The notes beneath the pieces were generated by a model that saw only the letters and a program-made list of their open reading frames with translations, was not told the DNA's origin and searched no databases. Position numbers and translations under genes: made by a program. This document shows, one piece after another, positions 8,174-16,085 of a stretch of DNA of 64,000 nt (positions are counted from its first letter, which is position 1; every line of letters starts with the position of its first letter). Source of the stretch: Anaerolineae bacterium (GTDB taxonomy: Bacteria; Chloroflexota; Anaerolineae; 4572-78; J111); the NCBI GenBank assembly GCA_023382535.1, contig JAHDWA010000006.1, forward strand, positions 62,001 through 126,000, given 5' to 3'.

Positions 8174-9652
8174 ATGACCCAAGCAACATATCAGTTAGCC
8201 AATCCATTACCGGTTGCCGTTAACGCTCGTTGGGCCGAACGGTTGCTGTTGGTTATTGTGCTAACCTGTGTGGATTTGGTGATGGTCTTGGCCGGTTTTT
8301 GGTTGGCTTATAATATCCGCTTTGAAATTGGAATTACCTGGTTTTACCAGCATGAAGTGCCGCCCACTGATTTTTATAAGATTTTGGTTTTCTTGATTGC
8401 CCCAGGCTGGCTCGTCGTCTTTCGCTTGTTTGGTTTATATGATTTTAAGAATCTTTTTGGCGGAACGCGCGAGTACGCTCAAGCTTTCAATGCCTCAACG
8501 TTTTGTATGATGTTGATGATTCTTTTTATCTTTTTTGGCGAAACCAGGGAGATTGCCCGCGCCTGGGTCATTCTGTCCTGGTTGCTGGTGAGTGTAGGGG
8601 TGATGTCGGGCCGATTTCTCTTGAGACGGATTGTCCAGAACCTGCGGGCCAATGGCCGTTTCCTCACCGCTGCGTTGATCATTGGGGCCAACGAAGAGGG
8701 TCTGGCCATAGCCGAACAACTTCAAGCCAACCCCAAAGCCGGGGTCTGGTTGGCCGGCTTTGCCGACGACGAACTGGGGCCGGGCAGCGAATTGTTGCCG
8801 AATGTACCCGTGCTAGGCTCGGTAGATGCGATTGGCCTTCTGGTTAGACAACATGGCATTCAAGAGATTATCGTCGCTTCCACGGCTCTGCCGCGTGAAA
8901 AATTATTGCAACTCTTTACTGCTTTCGGCTCCGAAGACAACATCACGATTCGGATGTCCTCCGGCTTGTACGAGTTGCTGACGACCGGCGTAGAAGTGCA
9001 AGAATTTGGCAATGTGCCGCTGTTGAGTGTCAACAAGGTGCGGCTGACCGGGGCGGATGTGATCATGAAAACCCTGCTGGACACCTTTCTCTCCCTGGGG
9101 GCGCTTCTGGTTTTCTTACCGGTGATGGTAGCCATGGCCATTGCTGTCCGGCTCGATTCACCTGGCCCGATTTTTCACCTGCGCCGGGTGGTCGGCGTGG
9201 GCGGCAAAGCCTTTAATGCCCTGAAATTCCGCACCATGTATGTTGACGCCGACGAGCGTCTGGCCCGTGATCCGGAATTGCGCCGGGAATTTGAACTGAA
9301 CCACAAACTCAAAAATGACCCTCGCGTCACCCGCATCGGGCGTTTTCTGCGCCGCACCAGCCTGGATGAACTGCCTCAACTCATCAACGTGTTATTCGGT
9401 CAGATGAGCCTGGTCGGGCCGCGCATGATTACCGCCGAAGAGCGAGCGCGTTACGGCAAATGGCGAATGAACCTCTCGACGGTGAAGCCCGGAATTACCG
9501 GCCTGTGGCAGGTGAGTGGGCGCAGCGACGTTAGCTACGAGGAGCGGGTTATGCTGGATATGAACTATATCCGCAATTACAGTATTTGGTTTGACCTGCA
9601 GATCTTGTGGCAGACGATCCCAGCGGTGCTAAAATCTCGCGGGGCTTATTGA
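8174..9652 (+). CDS. Polyprenyl-phosphate sugar-1-phosphate transferase (WbaP/WcaJ-like initiating enzyme)
   Basis: The protein has 492 residues and a strong AGGAGAG ribosome site. The N-terminal half has about four membrane helices (first near 24-48) and a Rossmann-like CoA-binding/nucleotide region (LIIGANEEGLAIAEQLQ). A further membrane segment (LLVFLPVMVAMAIAV) precedes the bacterial sugar-transferase domain, with LDSPGPIFHLRRVVGVGG, KFRTM (about 351-355) and DELPQLINVLFGQMSLVGPR. This family transfers a hexose-1-phosphate from a nucleotide sugar to undecaprenyl phosphate, the first step of Wzx/Wzy-type glycan assembly at the inner face of the membrane. It opens the operon and overlaps the next gene by one base (TGATG). 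Which sugar is used cannot be read from the sequence. Confidence 0.93.
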   Translation: MTQATYQLANPLPVAVNARWAERLLLVIVLTCVDLVMVLAGFWLAYNIRFEIGITWFYQHEVPPTDFYKILVFLIAPGWLVVFRLFGLYDFKNLFGGTREYAQAFNASTFCMMLMILFIFFGETREIARAWVILSWLLVSVGVMSGRFLLRRIVQNLRANGRFLTAALIIGANEEGLAIAEQLQANPKAGVWLAGFADDELGPGSELLPNVPVLGSVDAIGLLVRQHGIQEIIVASTALPREKLLQLFTAFGSEDNITIRMSSGLYELLTTGVEVQEFGNVPLLSVNKVRLTGADVIMKTLLDTFLSLGALLVFLPVMVAMAIAVRLDSPGPIFHLRRVVGVGGKAFNALKFRTMYVDADERLARDPELRREFELNHKLKNDPRVTRIGRFLRRTSLDELPQLINVLFGQMSLVGPRMITAEERARYGKWRMNLSTVKPGITGLWQVSGRSDVSYEERVMLDMNYIRNYSIWFDLQILWQTIPAVLKSRGAY

Positions 9653-10377
9653 TGAAAGGTATGATTTTGGCGGCGGGTGAGGGGCGGCGGCTGCGGCCCC
9701 TCACCGACCGTTTACCCAAACCGATGCTGCCCGTAGCAGGCCGGCCTTTGCTGGAACATACAATTACTTATCTGCGGGATTGCGGGGTAACCGATTTAGC
9801 CATAAACTTATATCATTTACCCCAGGTGGTGAGGGACTATTTTGGCGACGGCAGCCGCTGGGGAGTAACCCTGCGCTATTCCGTTGAGGAACGCCTGCTT
9901 GGATCTGCCGGAGGGGTTAAACGGCTCCAATCTTTTTTTGATGACACCTTTGTTGTTTTCTATGGCGACCTGCTCACCTGGACCGACTTGCGTCCCATGG
10001 TTGAGTTACACCGCCGGGCCGGGGTCCTGGCGACGATGGGCCTCTATCACGTGCCCGACCCCTGGAACCGGGGTATCGTTCAACTCGACGAAGCTAAAAA
10101 TATCGTTCGCTTTGTCGAAAAGCCGCCTCGCGCCCAAGTTTTTTCCAATTTAGCCAATGCCGGTATTTACATTCTTGAACCAGCGGTCCTGAATCGCATT
10201 CCAGCCGAACAGGTGTATGATTTTGGGCATGATGTGTTTCCCGGCCTCCTGGCCGAAGGAGTGCAAGTCGCCGGTTATGTTATTGAAGATTTATTGATTG
10301 ATATTGGCTTGCCGGAAAAATACGAAGAGGCTGACCAGATTGTCTCAAGTATGCTCGCTAAATCTTCAGAAGGATGA
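9652..10377 (+). CDS. hddC: NDP-sugar nucleotidyltransferase, likely D-glycero-alpha-D-manno-heptose-1-P guanylyltransferase
   Basis: The protein has 241 residues starting MKGMILAAGEGRRLRPLT; the ATG overlaps the previous stop. The signature GEGRRLRPLTDRLPKPMLPV is that of sugar-1-phosphate nucleotidyltransferases, with FYGDLLTWTDLRPM carrying the metal-binding Asp and FVEKPP downstream. A short protein without a left-handed helix tail fits HddC and related heptose or mannose enzymes. The context decides: GmhA and GmhB homologues follow directly, and an HddA-like kinase lies at 18.2 kb. Together they make GDP-D-glycero-alpha-D-manno-heptose. The nucleotidyltransferase family is secure; the exact substrate (heptose versus mannose or glucose phosphate) is inferred from neighbours. 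Confidence 0.78.
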   Translation: MKGMILAAGEGRRLRPLTDRLPKPMLPVAGRPLLEHTITYLRDCGVTDLAINLYHLPQVVRDYFGDGSRWGVTLRYSVEERLLGSAGGVKRLQSFFDDTFVVFYGDLLTWTDLRPMVELHRRAGVLATMGLYHVPDPWNRGIVQLDEAKNIVRFVEKPPRAQVFSNLANAGIYILEPAVLNRIPAEQVYDFGHDVFPGLLAEGVQVAGYVIEDLLIDIGLPEKYEEADQIVSSMLAKSSEG

Positions 10378-10380
10378 TAG

Positions 10381-10974
10381 ATGAAATCTGCAACTCACCA
10401 TGTTCGGACCTACTTTACTCAACTCCAGGAAGTGATTGCAAACCTGCCCACCGATTTGGTTGATCAGGTTGTTGCGCTGCTGCTGGAGAGCGCCCAACAA
10501 GGGAAGAAGGTTTTTATTTTTGGCAACGGCGGCAGCGCCTCGACCGCCTCCCACTTTGCCTGTGACCTGGCCAAAAATACTCAGGTTGCTGGCGCGCCCC
10601 TATTTCGCGTGTTTGGCTTAACCGACAACATGGCCCTGATGACGGCCTGGGCCAACGATACCTCGTATGATAACGTTTTTGCCGCCCAACTCAGTCCCTT
10701 GGTTGAAGCGGGCGATGTCGTTATCGGGATCAGTTGCAGCGGCAATTCCGGGAATGTGGTGAAGGCCATGGATGTGGCTCGGCAGCGCGGCGCCATCACC
10801 ATCGGTTTTACCGGAGATGAGGGGGGTAAGCTGAAGCAAATGGTGGATGTCTGTCTTCAGGTTCCCAGTCCCCGTATTGAGCAGCAGGAAGACGCCCATT
10901 TAATTCTGGAGCATTGTATCTGCGCCGCCGTCCGGGCCGAGCTGGCTAAGGCTGCCGTCTCTCACTCTCTGTAA
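10381..10974 (+). CDS. gmhA: Sedoheptulose-7-phosphate isomerase
   Basis: The protein has 197 residues, the normal size for GmhA. It is a single SIS-domain protein with the phospho-sugar loops FGNGGSASTASHFACDL and ISCSGNSGNVVKA and a late Glu/His pair (QEDAHLILEH) typical of GmhA. The enzyme converts sedoheptulose 7-phosphate to D-glycero-D-manno-heptose 7-phosphate in the cytoplasm, the first committed step of nucleotide-heptose synthesis. It starts three bases after the nucleotidyltransferase gene, so they are translated together. The GmhB homologue follows after 31 bp. Confidence 0.9.
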   Translation: MKSATHHVRTYFTQLQEVIANLPTDLVDQVVALLLESAQQGKKVFIFGNGGSASTASHFACDLAKNTQVAGAPLFRVFGLTDNMALMTAWANDTSYDNVFAAQLSPLVEAGDVVIGISCSGNSGNVVKAMDVARQRGAITIGFTGDEGGKLKQMVDVCLQVPSPRIEQQEDAHLILEHCICAAVRAELAKAAVSHSL

Positions 10975-11005
10975 GTAACCTGTTCAGTTCTGGGGGGCAA
11001 TCATC

Positions 11006-11638
11006 ATGCGGGCTATTTTCCTCGATCGTGATGGTGTCATCTGCAAAAACCGATCCGATCACGTAAAAAGTTGGGCTGAATTTGAATTTTTACCGGGGGT
11101 TAAAGAAAGCCTGGCTGCACTGAGCCGGTTGGGTCTACCTCTCATTGTAGTCACGAATCAGGCGGCAATCGGCCGGGAGTTGATGACCATCGAGCTGCTC
11201 GAAGATATTCACCAACGAATGACGGCGGAGGTTGCAGTCCATGGAGGACGGATTGATCGGATTATGTACTGCCCCCATCGCCCCGAGGACGGCTGTGATT
11301 GTCGCAAGCCAAACCCGGGCATGTTAGTGCAGGCCGCGGCTGAAATGGACCTTGATTTAACCCGCTCCTATCTGGTTGGCGACGCTGCAACGGATATTCA
11401 GGCCGGCCAGCAGGTCGGCTGTCATACCATCTTGGTCCTGACCGGCCGGGGTATTGAACAACTCATCCCCACGCTTCACTTTACTGGCGGACACCTTTTA
11501 ACGATTGCTCACGATTTAAGGGAGGCCACTGATTACATTCTCAGGACAGAATTGAGCCTGAGCAATGAACCGGAACTGGCAAATTTGGCCCAGTACCAGC
11601 AACTGGGAGCGGCAACCAAGTTTCGAGAAAGCCTTTAA
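11006..11638 (+). CDS. gmhB: D-glycero-D-manno-heptose-1,7-bisphosphate 7-phosphatase
   Basis: The protein has 210 residues, HAD superfamily. The nucleophile motif is FLDRDGVI, motif II is [10 protein letters not shown], and the final motif is [17 protein letters not shown]. The zinc loop [19 protein letters not shown] (a Cys-x-His and a Cys-x-Cys) is the mark of GmhB/HisB-type phosphatases. The protein removes the 7-phosphate from heptose bisphosphate before nucleotide transfer. It has a C-terminal tail of about 30 residues beyond the usual domain. The surrounding genes (gmhA, nucleotidyltransferase) support the heptose role over histidinol phosphatase. Confidence 0.9.
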   Translation: MRAIFLDRDGVICKNRSDHVKSWAEFEFLPGVKESLAALSRLGLPLIVVTNQAAIGRELMTIELLEDIHQRMTAEVAVHGGRIDRIMYCPHRPEDGCDCRKPNPGMLVQAAAEMDLDLTRSYLVGDAATDIQAGQQVGCHTILVLTGRGIEQLIPTLHFTGGHLLTIAHDLREATDYILRTELSLSNEPELANLAQYQQLGAATKFRESL

Positions 11639-11649
11639 GGAGCCTGCTT

Positions 11650-12402
11650 ATGAGGGAACAACTCCGTTACTATCTGGCCGGGCAAGCCTCAAGTTGGCCC
11701 GTTTATATCCTTGAGCAACTGATACTGAACCTATGTAGTTGGGTGCCCACCATTATTGGCATTGGCTTACGTGGCCTGGCCTACCGGCTTATCATGAAAC
11801 TGAACGGCCTGCCCGCTATTGAGGCTGGCGTACGAATTGCTCATGCCAATGGAGTTACCCTGGGTAAAGGTATTTATTTGGATCAGGGAGTTTACCTGCA
11901 TGCGCTGCCGGGCGGGATCTCAATCGGGGATAGTACCTTTGTGATGCACCACACCATGCTGCACGTTTTTAATTTTCGCAATTTGCCCCAGGCGGGTATT
12001 ACGATCGGCAAAAACTGTTTTATCGGCGAATTCAATGTGGTTCGCGGCCAGGGAGGTGTCCGGATTGGTAACGGAGTATATACCGGGCCGATGGTTCAAA
12101 TTGTGGCCGTAAACCATGTCTACCAGGATCCTAACCGGCCCATTCGCGAGCAGGGAATCACGGCGCAGGGCATTGTCATTGAAGATGATGTCTGGATCGG
12201 CGCGGGGGCAACAGTCGTTGACGGTGTAACCATTGGCCAAGGAAGTATTATCGGCGCGGGCGCAGTTGTAACCAGTGATATCCCCCCCTACAGTATCGCC
12301 GTTGGAACCCCGGCCAAACCGATAAAAGACCGGCGTCAATTGGGTAATAATCATCATGAGGCCGAGGTGTTTTTCGGAGCGTTAGAGAAATTTCGTGGCT
12401 AA
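11650..12402 (+). CDS. Hexapeptide-repeat (left-handed beta-helix) acyltransferase
   Basis: The protein has 250 residues. Repeated hexapeptides run from about residue 60 to 225 ([102 protein letters not shown]). This is the pattern of WcaF/maltose O-acetyltransferase-like enzymes, with the catalytic His in VNH. It probably O-acetylates (or otherwise acylates) a sugar of the glycan in the cytoplasm. It is the last gene of the first glycan operon, 11 bp after gmhB; a set of hairpins follows. The acceptor is unknown. Confidence 0.85.
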   Translation: MREQLRYYLAGQASSWPVYILEQLILNLCSWVPTIIGIGLRGLAYRLIMKLNGLPAIEAGVRIAHANGVTLGKGIYLDQGVYLHALPGGISIGDSTFVMHHTMLHVFNFRNLPQAGITIGKNCFIGEFNVVRGQGGVRIGNGVYTGPMVQIVAVNHVYQDPNRPIREQGITAQGIVIEDDVWIGAGATVVDGVTIGQGSIIGAGAVVTSDIPPYSIAVGTPAKPIKDRRQLGNNHHEAEVFFGALEKFRG

Positions 12403-12474
12403 CGGCCTCATCTCCCCTGGATAGGTTTCATTACCCAATGTGTAACTCAACATAATTATGCTTGTTTGCCTTCA

Positions 12475-12622
12475 AGCGGAGCGTTGAAACGCCCCGCTGC
12501 TACCCAAAACCTGTTAAAAACAGGTTGAAACGGCTTCATTGAAACGCAGTTGAGAGATAAATAGCGGTTTTGAGTGCGTTTTGAACGCACTTTTGGTATC
12601 AGCCGATGGTTTCAACCATCGG
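12475..12622. repeat. Cluster of four short stem-loops between two glycan units
   Basis: The 381-bp gap 12403-12783 holds four inverted repeats. They are 12475-12498 (11-bp arms, one mismatch), 12508-12526 (AACCTGTT/AACAGGTT), 12574-12590 (GTGCGTT/AACGCAC, extendable by A-T pairs and followed by TTT), and 12603-12622 (CCGATGGTT/AACCATCGG). Each has GTT..AAC at the loop base, and GTTGAAAC or TTGAAAC strings recur between them. The third could act as a terminator. The whole looks like a small REP-like palindrome cluster. No gene is seen in the gap. Confidence 0.65.
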
Positions 12623-12699
12623 TGCAAAAAGAGTCGCACATTAGATTTCATTCTCTGTTGCTCAACTGAACCAAAAATCCTACTTGGGTAGATTTTTAC

Positions 12700-12733
12700 T
12701 TCAAACTCAATTCAAACCTAGCTATGTTACAAT
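12700..12733 (+). promoter_or_regulatory. Box-type promoter E: tandem repeat plus TACAAT, before the GT2 gene
   Basis: TTCAAAC (12700-12706), TCAA, TTCAAAC (12711-12717), 10 bp ending in TATGT, then TACAAT (12728-12733). The GTG of the glycosyltransferase lies 50 bp downstream. Confidence 0.75.
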
Positions 12734-12783
12734 GACTCATAGTTAGCCGGTTATCCCTGTCATTATTAGAGGAGATCAAAGTA

Positions 12784-14004
12784 GTGAACACCTTATCAGT
12801 CGTCATTCCCGCCCTGAATGAAGAAGACGGTATCGCCGACATCATCGAGCGCGTGCTGGCGGTTAAAACATCGCTGGCCAATGCCGGCGTCACCGAACTG
12901 GAATTGATTATCGTTGACGATGGTTCTCAAGACCGTACGCCTGAAATCGTTGCCGGTTACCCTGAAGTTGTTCTGGTGAGACACCCGGTCAATCAGGGCT
13001 ATGGCGCTGCCATCAAAACCGGCTTTCGTCAGGCCAAGGGTAACTTGCTGGCCTTTTTGGATGCGGATGGAACTTATCCTCCTGAGGCTTACCCCCAACT
13101 CTGCCGGCCTATTGTCGAAGGTAAGGCCGATGTCGTCGTGGGTTCACGTATGGCCGGCAGCGACAGCGAGATGCCGCTGGTCCGCCGAATTGGCAACACC
13201 ATTTTTGCGACCCTGGTCAGTATTATCAGCAACCGCCATGTTACCGATAGCGCCAGCGGCCAGCGCGTGCTCCGCCGGGAAGCGCTGCTCAAGCTTTACC
13301 CGCTGCCCGATGGCCTTAACTTTACCCCGGTTATGAGCACGCGGGCGATGTATGAGGATTTGAGCATTGTTGAGGTGCCGATTACCTATTCCGAGCGGGT
13401 GGGCCGTTCCAAGTTAAGCGTAGTCCGCGATGGAATGCGCTTCCTCAATACCATTTTAATGACGGCATTAACCTATAACCCGGCGCGTATTTTTGGCCTG
13501 ATCGGGACCGGCCTGATCGGGTTGGGTATTCTGTCAGCTTCGTGGCGTACTCTCAGCCGCAGCAAAGCCAAGCGTGAAGACTCTCAGCTTGTCTCCTGGT
13601 TTGTAGGTTTGGTGTTAGGCTCAGCGGGGGTCAACATCTTTTCGATTGGAACGGTCTTTAATTACCTGGTTTCTCTCTTCCATAAGCGCCCTATTCGACA
13701 AGGTGTGTTAGGCAAGCCGCTGTTGAACAAACCGCTCGAAGGACAATTTGGCTGGATGGGGCTAGGCTCGATGACCCTGGGCGGGCTAATCTACAGCTTT
13801 TCGGTCTGGCGGCGTTGGGATCGCTCCAAGCACAAACCACAAGTCGCTCCCTGGTTTGCCCCGGCAGCCAGTACAATCCTGGTCTTGACCGGCCTGCAGT
13901 TGATCACCTCTTGGCTGCTGACCCTGGTCTTATCCGAGTTGACCAAGCGCGATGCTAAAGCTCAGAAGGACCTGGGCAAATTTAGCCCTAATGGACGCCA
14001 TTAA
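12784..14004 (+). CDS. Membrane-associated family 2 glycosyltransferase (polyprenyl-P-sugar synthase-like)
   Basis: The protein has 406 residues and a GTG start after GAGGAGATC. The N-terminal GT2/GT-A domain shows LSVVIPALNEEDGIADIIERV, LIIVDDGSQDRTPEI, GYGAAIKTGFRQAKGNLLAFLDADGTYPPE (metal-binding DAD) and SASGQRVLRREAL. The C-terminal third has about four hydrophobic segments (IFGLIGTGLIGLGIL; LVSWFVGLVLGSAGVNIF; TLGGLIYSFSVW; STILVLTGLQLITSWLLTLVL). This fits dolichyl/undecaprenyl-phosphate sugar synthases, which make lipid-linked sugar donors for the GT-C enzymes that are abundant further down. It has its own box-type promoter. Confidence 0.88.
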   Translation: MNTLSVVIPALNEEDGIADIIERVLAVKTSLANAGVTELELIIVDDGSQDRTPEIVAGYPEVVLVRHPVNQGYGAAIKTGFRQAKGNLLAFLDADGTYPPEAYPQLCRPIVEGKADVVVGSRMAGSDSEMPLVRRIGNTIFATLVSIISNRHVTDSASGQRVLRREALLKLYPLPDGLNFTPVMSTRAMYEDLSIVEVPITYSERVGRSKLSVVRDGMRFLNTILMTALTYNPARIFGLIGTGLIGLGILSASWRTLSRSKAKREDSQLVSWFVGLVLGSAGVNIFSIGTVFNYLVSLFHKRPIRQGVLGKPLLNKPLEGQFGWMGLGSMTLGGLIYSFSVWRRWDRSKHKPQVAPWFAPAASTILVLTGLQLITSWLLTLVLSELTKRDAKAQKDLGKFSPNGRH

Positions 14005-14066
14005 ACATTGAAGAGTCTCGATTGGACTGAATTATTAGCAGACTTCGATTGATAAGGGGAACCGTC

Positions 14067-15686
14067 ATGTCAACTGAATGGATCAATCTTGGCACACGAC
14101 CGATTAAAAAAATGCGCCCGGCTGAATTTCCTGATATCAGCGCGATGCTGCAAGAACCCACCAAAGCGAAAAGAAGCCCGGAGATGGTGGATGTGTTGTT
14201 AGTTAATCCACCCGCCCCCGATGGGGGTATCTGGATCAGGTCGCAGCACCGGGTGGGCCGGCGTTCCCGCGAAAATATGATTTGGCCCCAAATGGAACTG
14301 GCCACCTTTGCCGCTTGTTTACAGCCGGAATACAAGGTAGAGATTGTTGATGCCATTGCTACCCGCATGACTTGGGCTGAATTTGAAGACCTGTTAGCGA
14401 GAAAGCGGCCCCGATACTATCTAACCCAGGTGACTGCCCCCACCTTAACCAATGATATGTATGGTGTTTTTCTGGCTAAGAGCAAAGGGGCTAAAACAAT
14501 TGCCTTTGGCACTCACGTTACGCCTAATACGGTCAACACCATGACGGACTATCCGGCCCTTGATTATGTCCTGCGAGGCGAGCCAGAGCTGACCCTGCGT
14601 GAGTTGATTGACGGGCTTGACGGTAAAACCGGTCAAAATGAGGCGATGGAAGTTCTGATGCAGAAAACCGATCCCACCCGCGCGCCACTCTCCTCTGAGA
14701 TGGCGAGCCGGGGCGATTTCAGTTCGGTCAAGGGCCTGGCCTGGCGCTGCGCCGGCCAAATCAAGCTCAACCCGGACCGGCCTTATATCCCCAACCTGGA
14801 TGACCTGCCGCTGCCGCTGCATCACTTATTACCCTGGGATAACTATCGGCTGCCACTTATTAAAGGACCGTATACCTTTGTGGTGCCCAGTCGTGGTTGT
14901 CCCGCAGGCTGTAAATACTGTATCAAGCATGTGAGTTACAATTACTCGGTCCGGGTGCGCTCGGCGGAAAATATTATGGCCGAACTGTGGATGCTTAAAA
15001 AGCTGGGTATCAACAATGTGATGTTGTACGCGGATCTATTTACGGTCAATCGGGAGCAGGTGATGAGCATCTGTAAAGCGATGATCGAAGAAAAGATTGA
15101 CATGAAGTGGATGTGCAACAGCCGGGTTGATTATGTGGACGAAGAAATGCTGGCGATGATGGGTAAGGCCGGCTGCCACATGATTTCCTGGGGCATCGAG
15201 TCCGGTTCGGAAGAAATTCTTAAACGAGCCAGAAAAGGCGCTTCGCCCGATAAAGCAGCTCAGGCTTTGCGGTGGTCAAGAAAGGCCGGGATTAAGAACT
15301 TTGGGTATTTCATCATCGGCTTACCCGGCGAAACCGAGGAAACCATTAAACAGACAATTGCCTTCTCCAAAACCTTGCCGCTCAACGTCGCGATCTTCCA
15401 CATCGCCGCGCCGTATCCTGGCACCCCCTTCTTCTATGAGGTGGTTGAAAACGGCTGGTTCCGCCCCGGCACCAATTGGGAGCAGGTAGATATGGACCAA
15501 TCAACCGTGCTGGACTACGCCGATTTGCCCGCCGAGAGGCTTATGTATTGGCAAAAGCGCGCTACCCGCGAGTGGGCTTTGCGGCCTGAGCCAATCTGGA
15601 CCATTGTCAAGGGCCTCAATACCTGGGCCGGCTTCAAAAGCGCTGTAGATGCCGGGTTGCAGACCCTCTCGTTTATTCGCAGTTAG
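14067..15686 (+). CDS. B12-binding-type radical SAM protein
   Basis: The protein has 539 residues. The ATG at 14067 is preferred over a TTG 18 bases upstream because AAGGGGA lies just before it. The N-terminal half resembles a cobalamin-binding Rossmann region of the BchE/HpnJ type (VDVLLVNPPAPDGG; WPQMELATFAACLQPEYKVEIVDA), though no clear DxHxxG is visible. The radical SAM core follows with the cluster motif VPSRGCPAGCKYCIKHVSYN (CxxxCxxC) and ISWGIESGSEEILKRARKG. Relatives carry out methylations, ring formations or oxidations on lipids and sugars. Its place between a glycosyltransferase and the glycan co-polymerase genes suggests modification of a sugar or lipid carrier (inference). A strong terminator follows. 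Confidence 0.85.
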   Translation: MSTEWINLGTRPIKKMRPAEFPDISAMLQEPTKAKRSPEMVDVLLVNPPAPDGGIWIRSQHRVGRRSRENMIWPQMELATFAACLQPEYKVEIVDAIATRMTWAEFEDLLARKRPRYYLTQVTAPTLTNDMYGVFLAKSKGAKTIAFGTHVTPNTVNTMTDYPALDYVLRGEPELTLRELIDGLDGKTGQNEAMEVLMQKTDPTRAPLSSEMASRGDFSSVKGLAWRCAGQIKLNPDRPYIPNLDDLPLPLHHLLPWDNYRLPLIKGPYTFVVPSRGCPAGCKYCIKHVSYNYSVRVRSAENIMAELWMLKKLGINNVMLYADLFTVNREQVMSICKAMIEEKIDMKWMCNSRVDYVDEEMLAMMGKAGCHMISWGIESGSEEILKRARKGASPDKAAQALRWSRKAGIKNFGYFIIGLPGETEETIKQTIAFSKTLPLNVAIFHIAAPYPGTPFFYEVVENGWFRPGTNWEQVDMDQSTVLDYADLPAERLMYWQKRATREWALRPEPIWTIVKGLNTWAGFKSAVDAGLQTLSFIRS

Positions 15687-15694
15687 AGATAGAG

Positions 15695-15745
15695 CTGGGC
15701 AGTGACTGCGCCTTGATGGAGTCACTGCCCAGCCTCTCTTTTTTT
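15695..15745 (+). terminator. Rho-independent terminator after the radical SAM gene
   Basis: CTGGGCAGTGACT (15695-15707) pairs perfectly with AGTCACTGCCCAG (15720-15732) across 12 bases, and CCTCTCTTTTTTT follows. The loop and right arm include GATGGAGTC (15715-15723). Confidence 0.85.
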
Positions 15746-15824
15746 GACCATTGATGGTCATTCATGTGCATTTGAGTTCATCATTTGTCATTAGAAGCAG
15801 CTCATCCAGGATGGAGAAAATCTT

Positions 15825-16085
15825 GTGACTCAGCCGGATAGTTCAACAGCAGCCGAAAAAGTAACCCCAACGGTAGCAGCCTCTTTCAACCCCGCCCCAT
15901 CCCTTCCGGTGGATGAATTGTTGACCGTTGCCGAAGTGGCTGTCTACCTAAAGTTAAGCCGCCGCACCGCCTGGCGTTGGTGTAAAGCTGGGCAACTCCC
16001 TGCCGTTAAAGTAGGACACCAGTGGCGGGTCGCTCGAAGCGATTTGGAGAGTTTTGTTCGCAGACATGGTAAGTTGAGGCTATGA
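15825..16085 (+). CDS. Small excisionase-type helix-turn-helix protein
   Basis: The protein has 86 residues and a GTG start after GGATGGAG. After about 35 disordered residues it has a MerR/excisionase-like helix-turn-helix (HTH_17): LLTVAEVAVYLKLSRRTAWR, RWCKAGQLPAVKVG, QWRVARSDLESFVRR. No integrase or other mobile-element gene is near, so it is unlikely to be a phage excisionase. The same domain type is fused to the end of the BY-kinase at 19.3 kb. The gene overlaps the next one (ATGA), so it is co-translated with the propeller/Excalibur protein. It may bind DNA in this locus; the target is unknown. Confidence 0.85.
   Translation: MTQPDSSTAAEKVTPTVAASFNPAPSLPVDELLTVAEVAVYLKLSRRTAWRWCKAGQLPAVKVGHQWRVARSDLESFVRRHGKLRL

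Noticed and set aside
12475..12622. Possible CRISPR remnant
   Set aside because: The palindromes differ from each other and are not evenly spaced, so there is no repeat-spacer pattern and no cas gene is near.
15825..16085. Phage or integrative-element excisionase
   Set aside because: The domain is excisionase-type, but no integrase, attachment site or phage gene is visible, and a second copy is fused to a BY-kinase.
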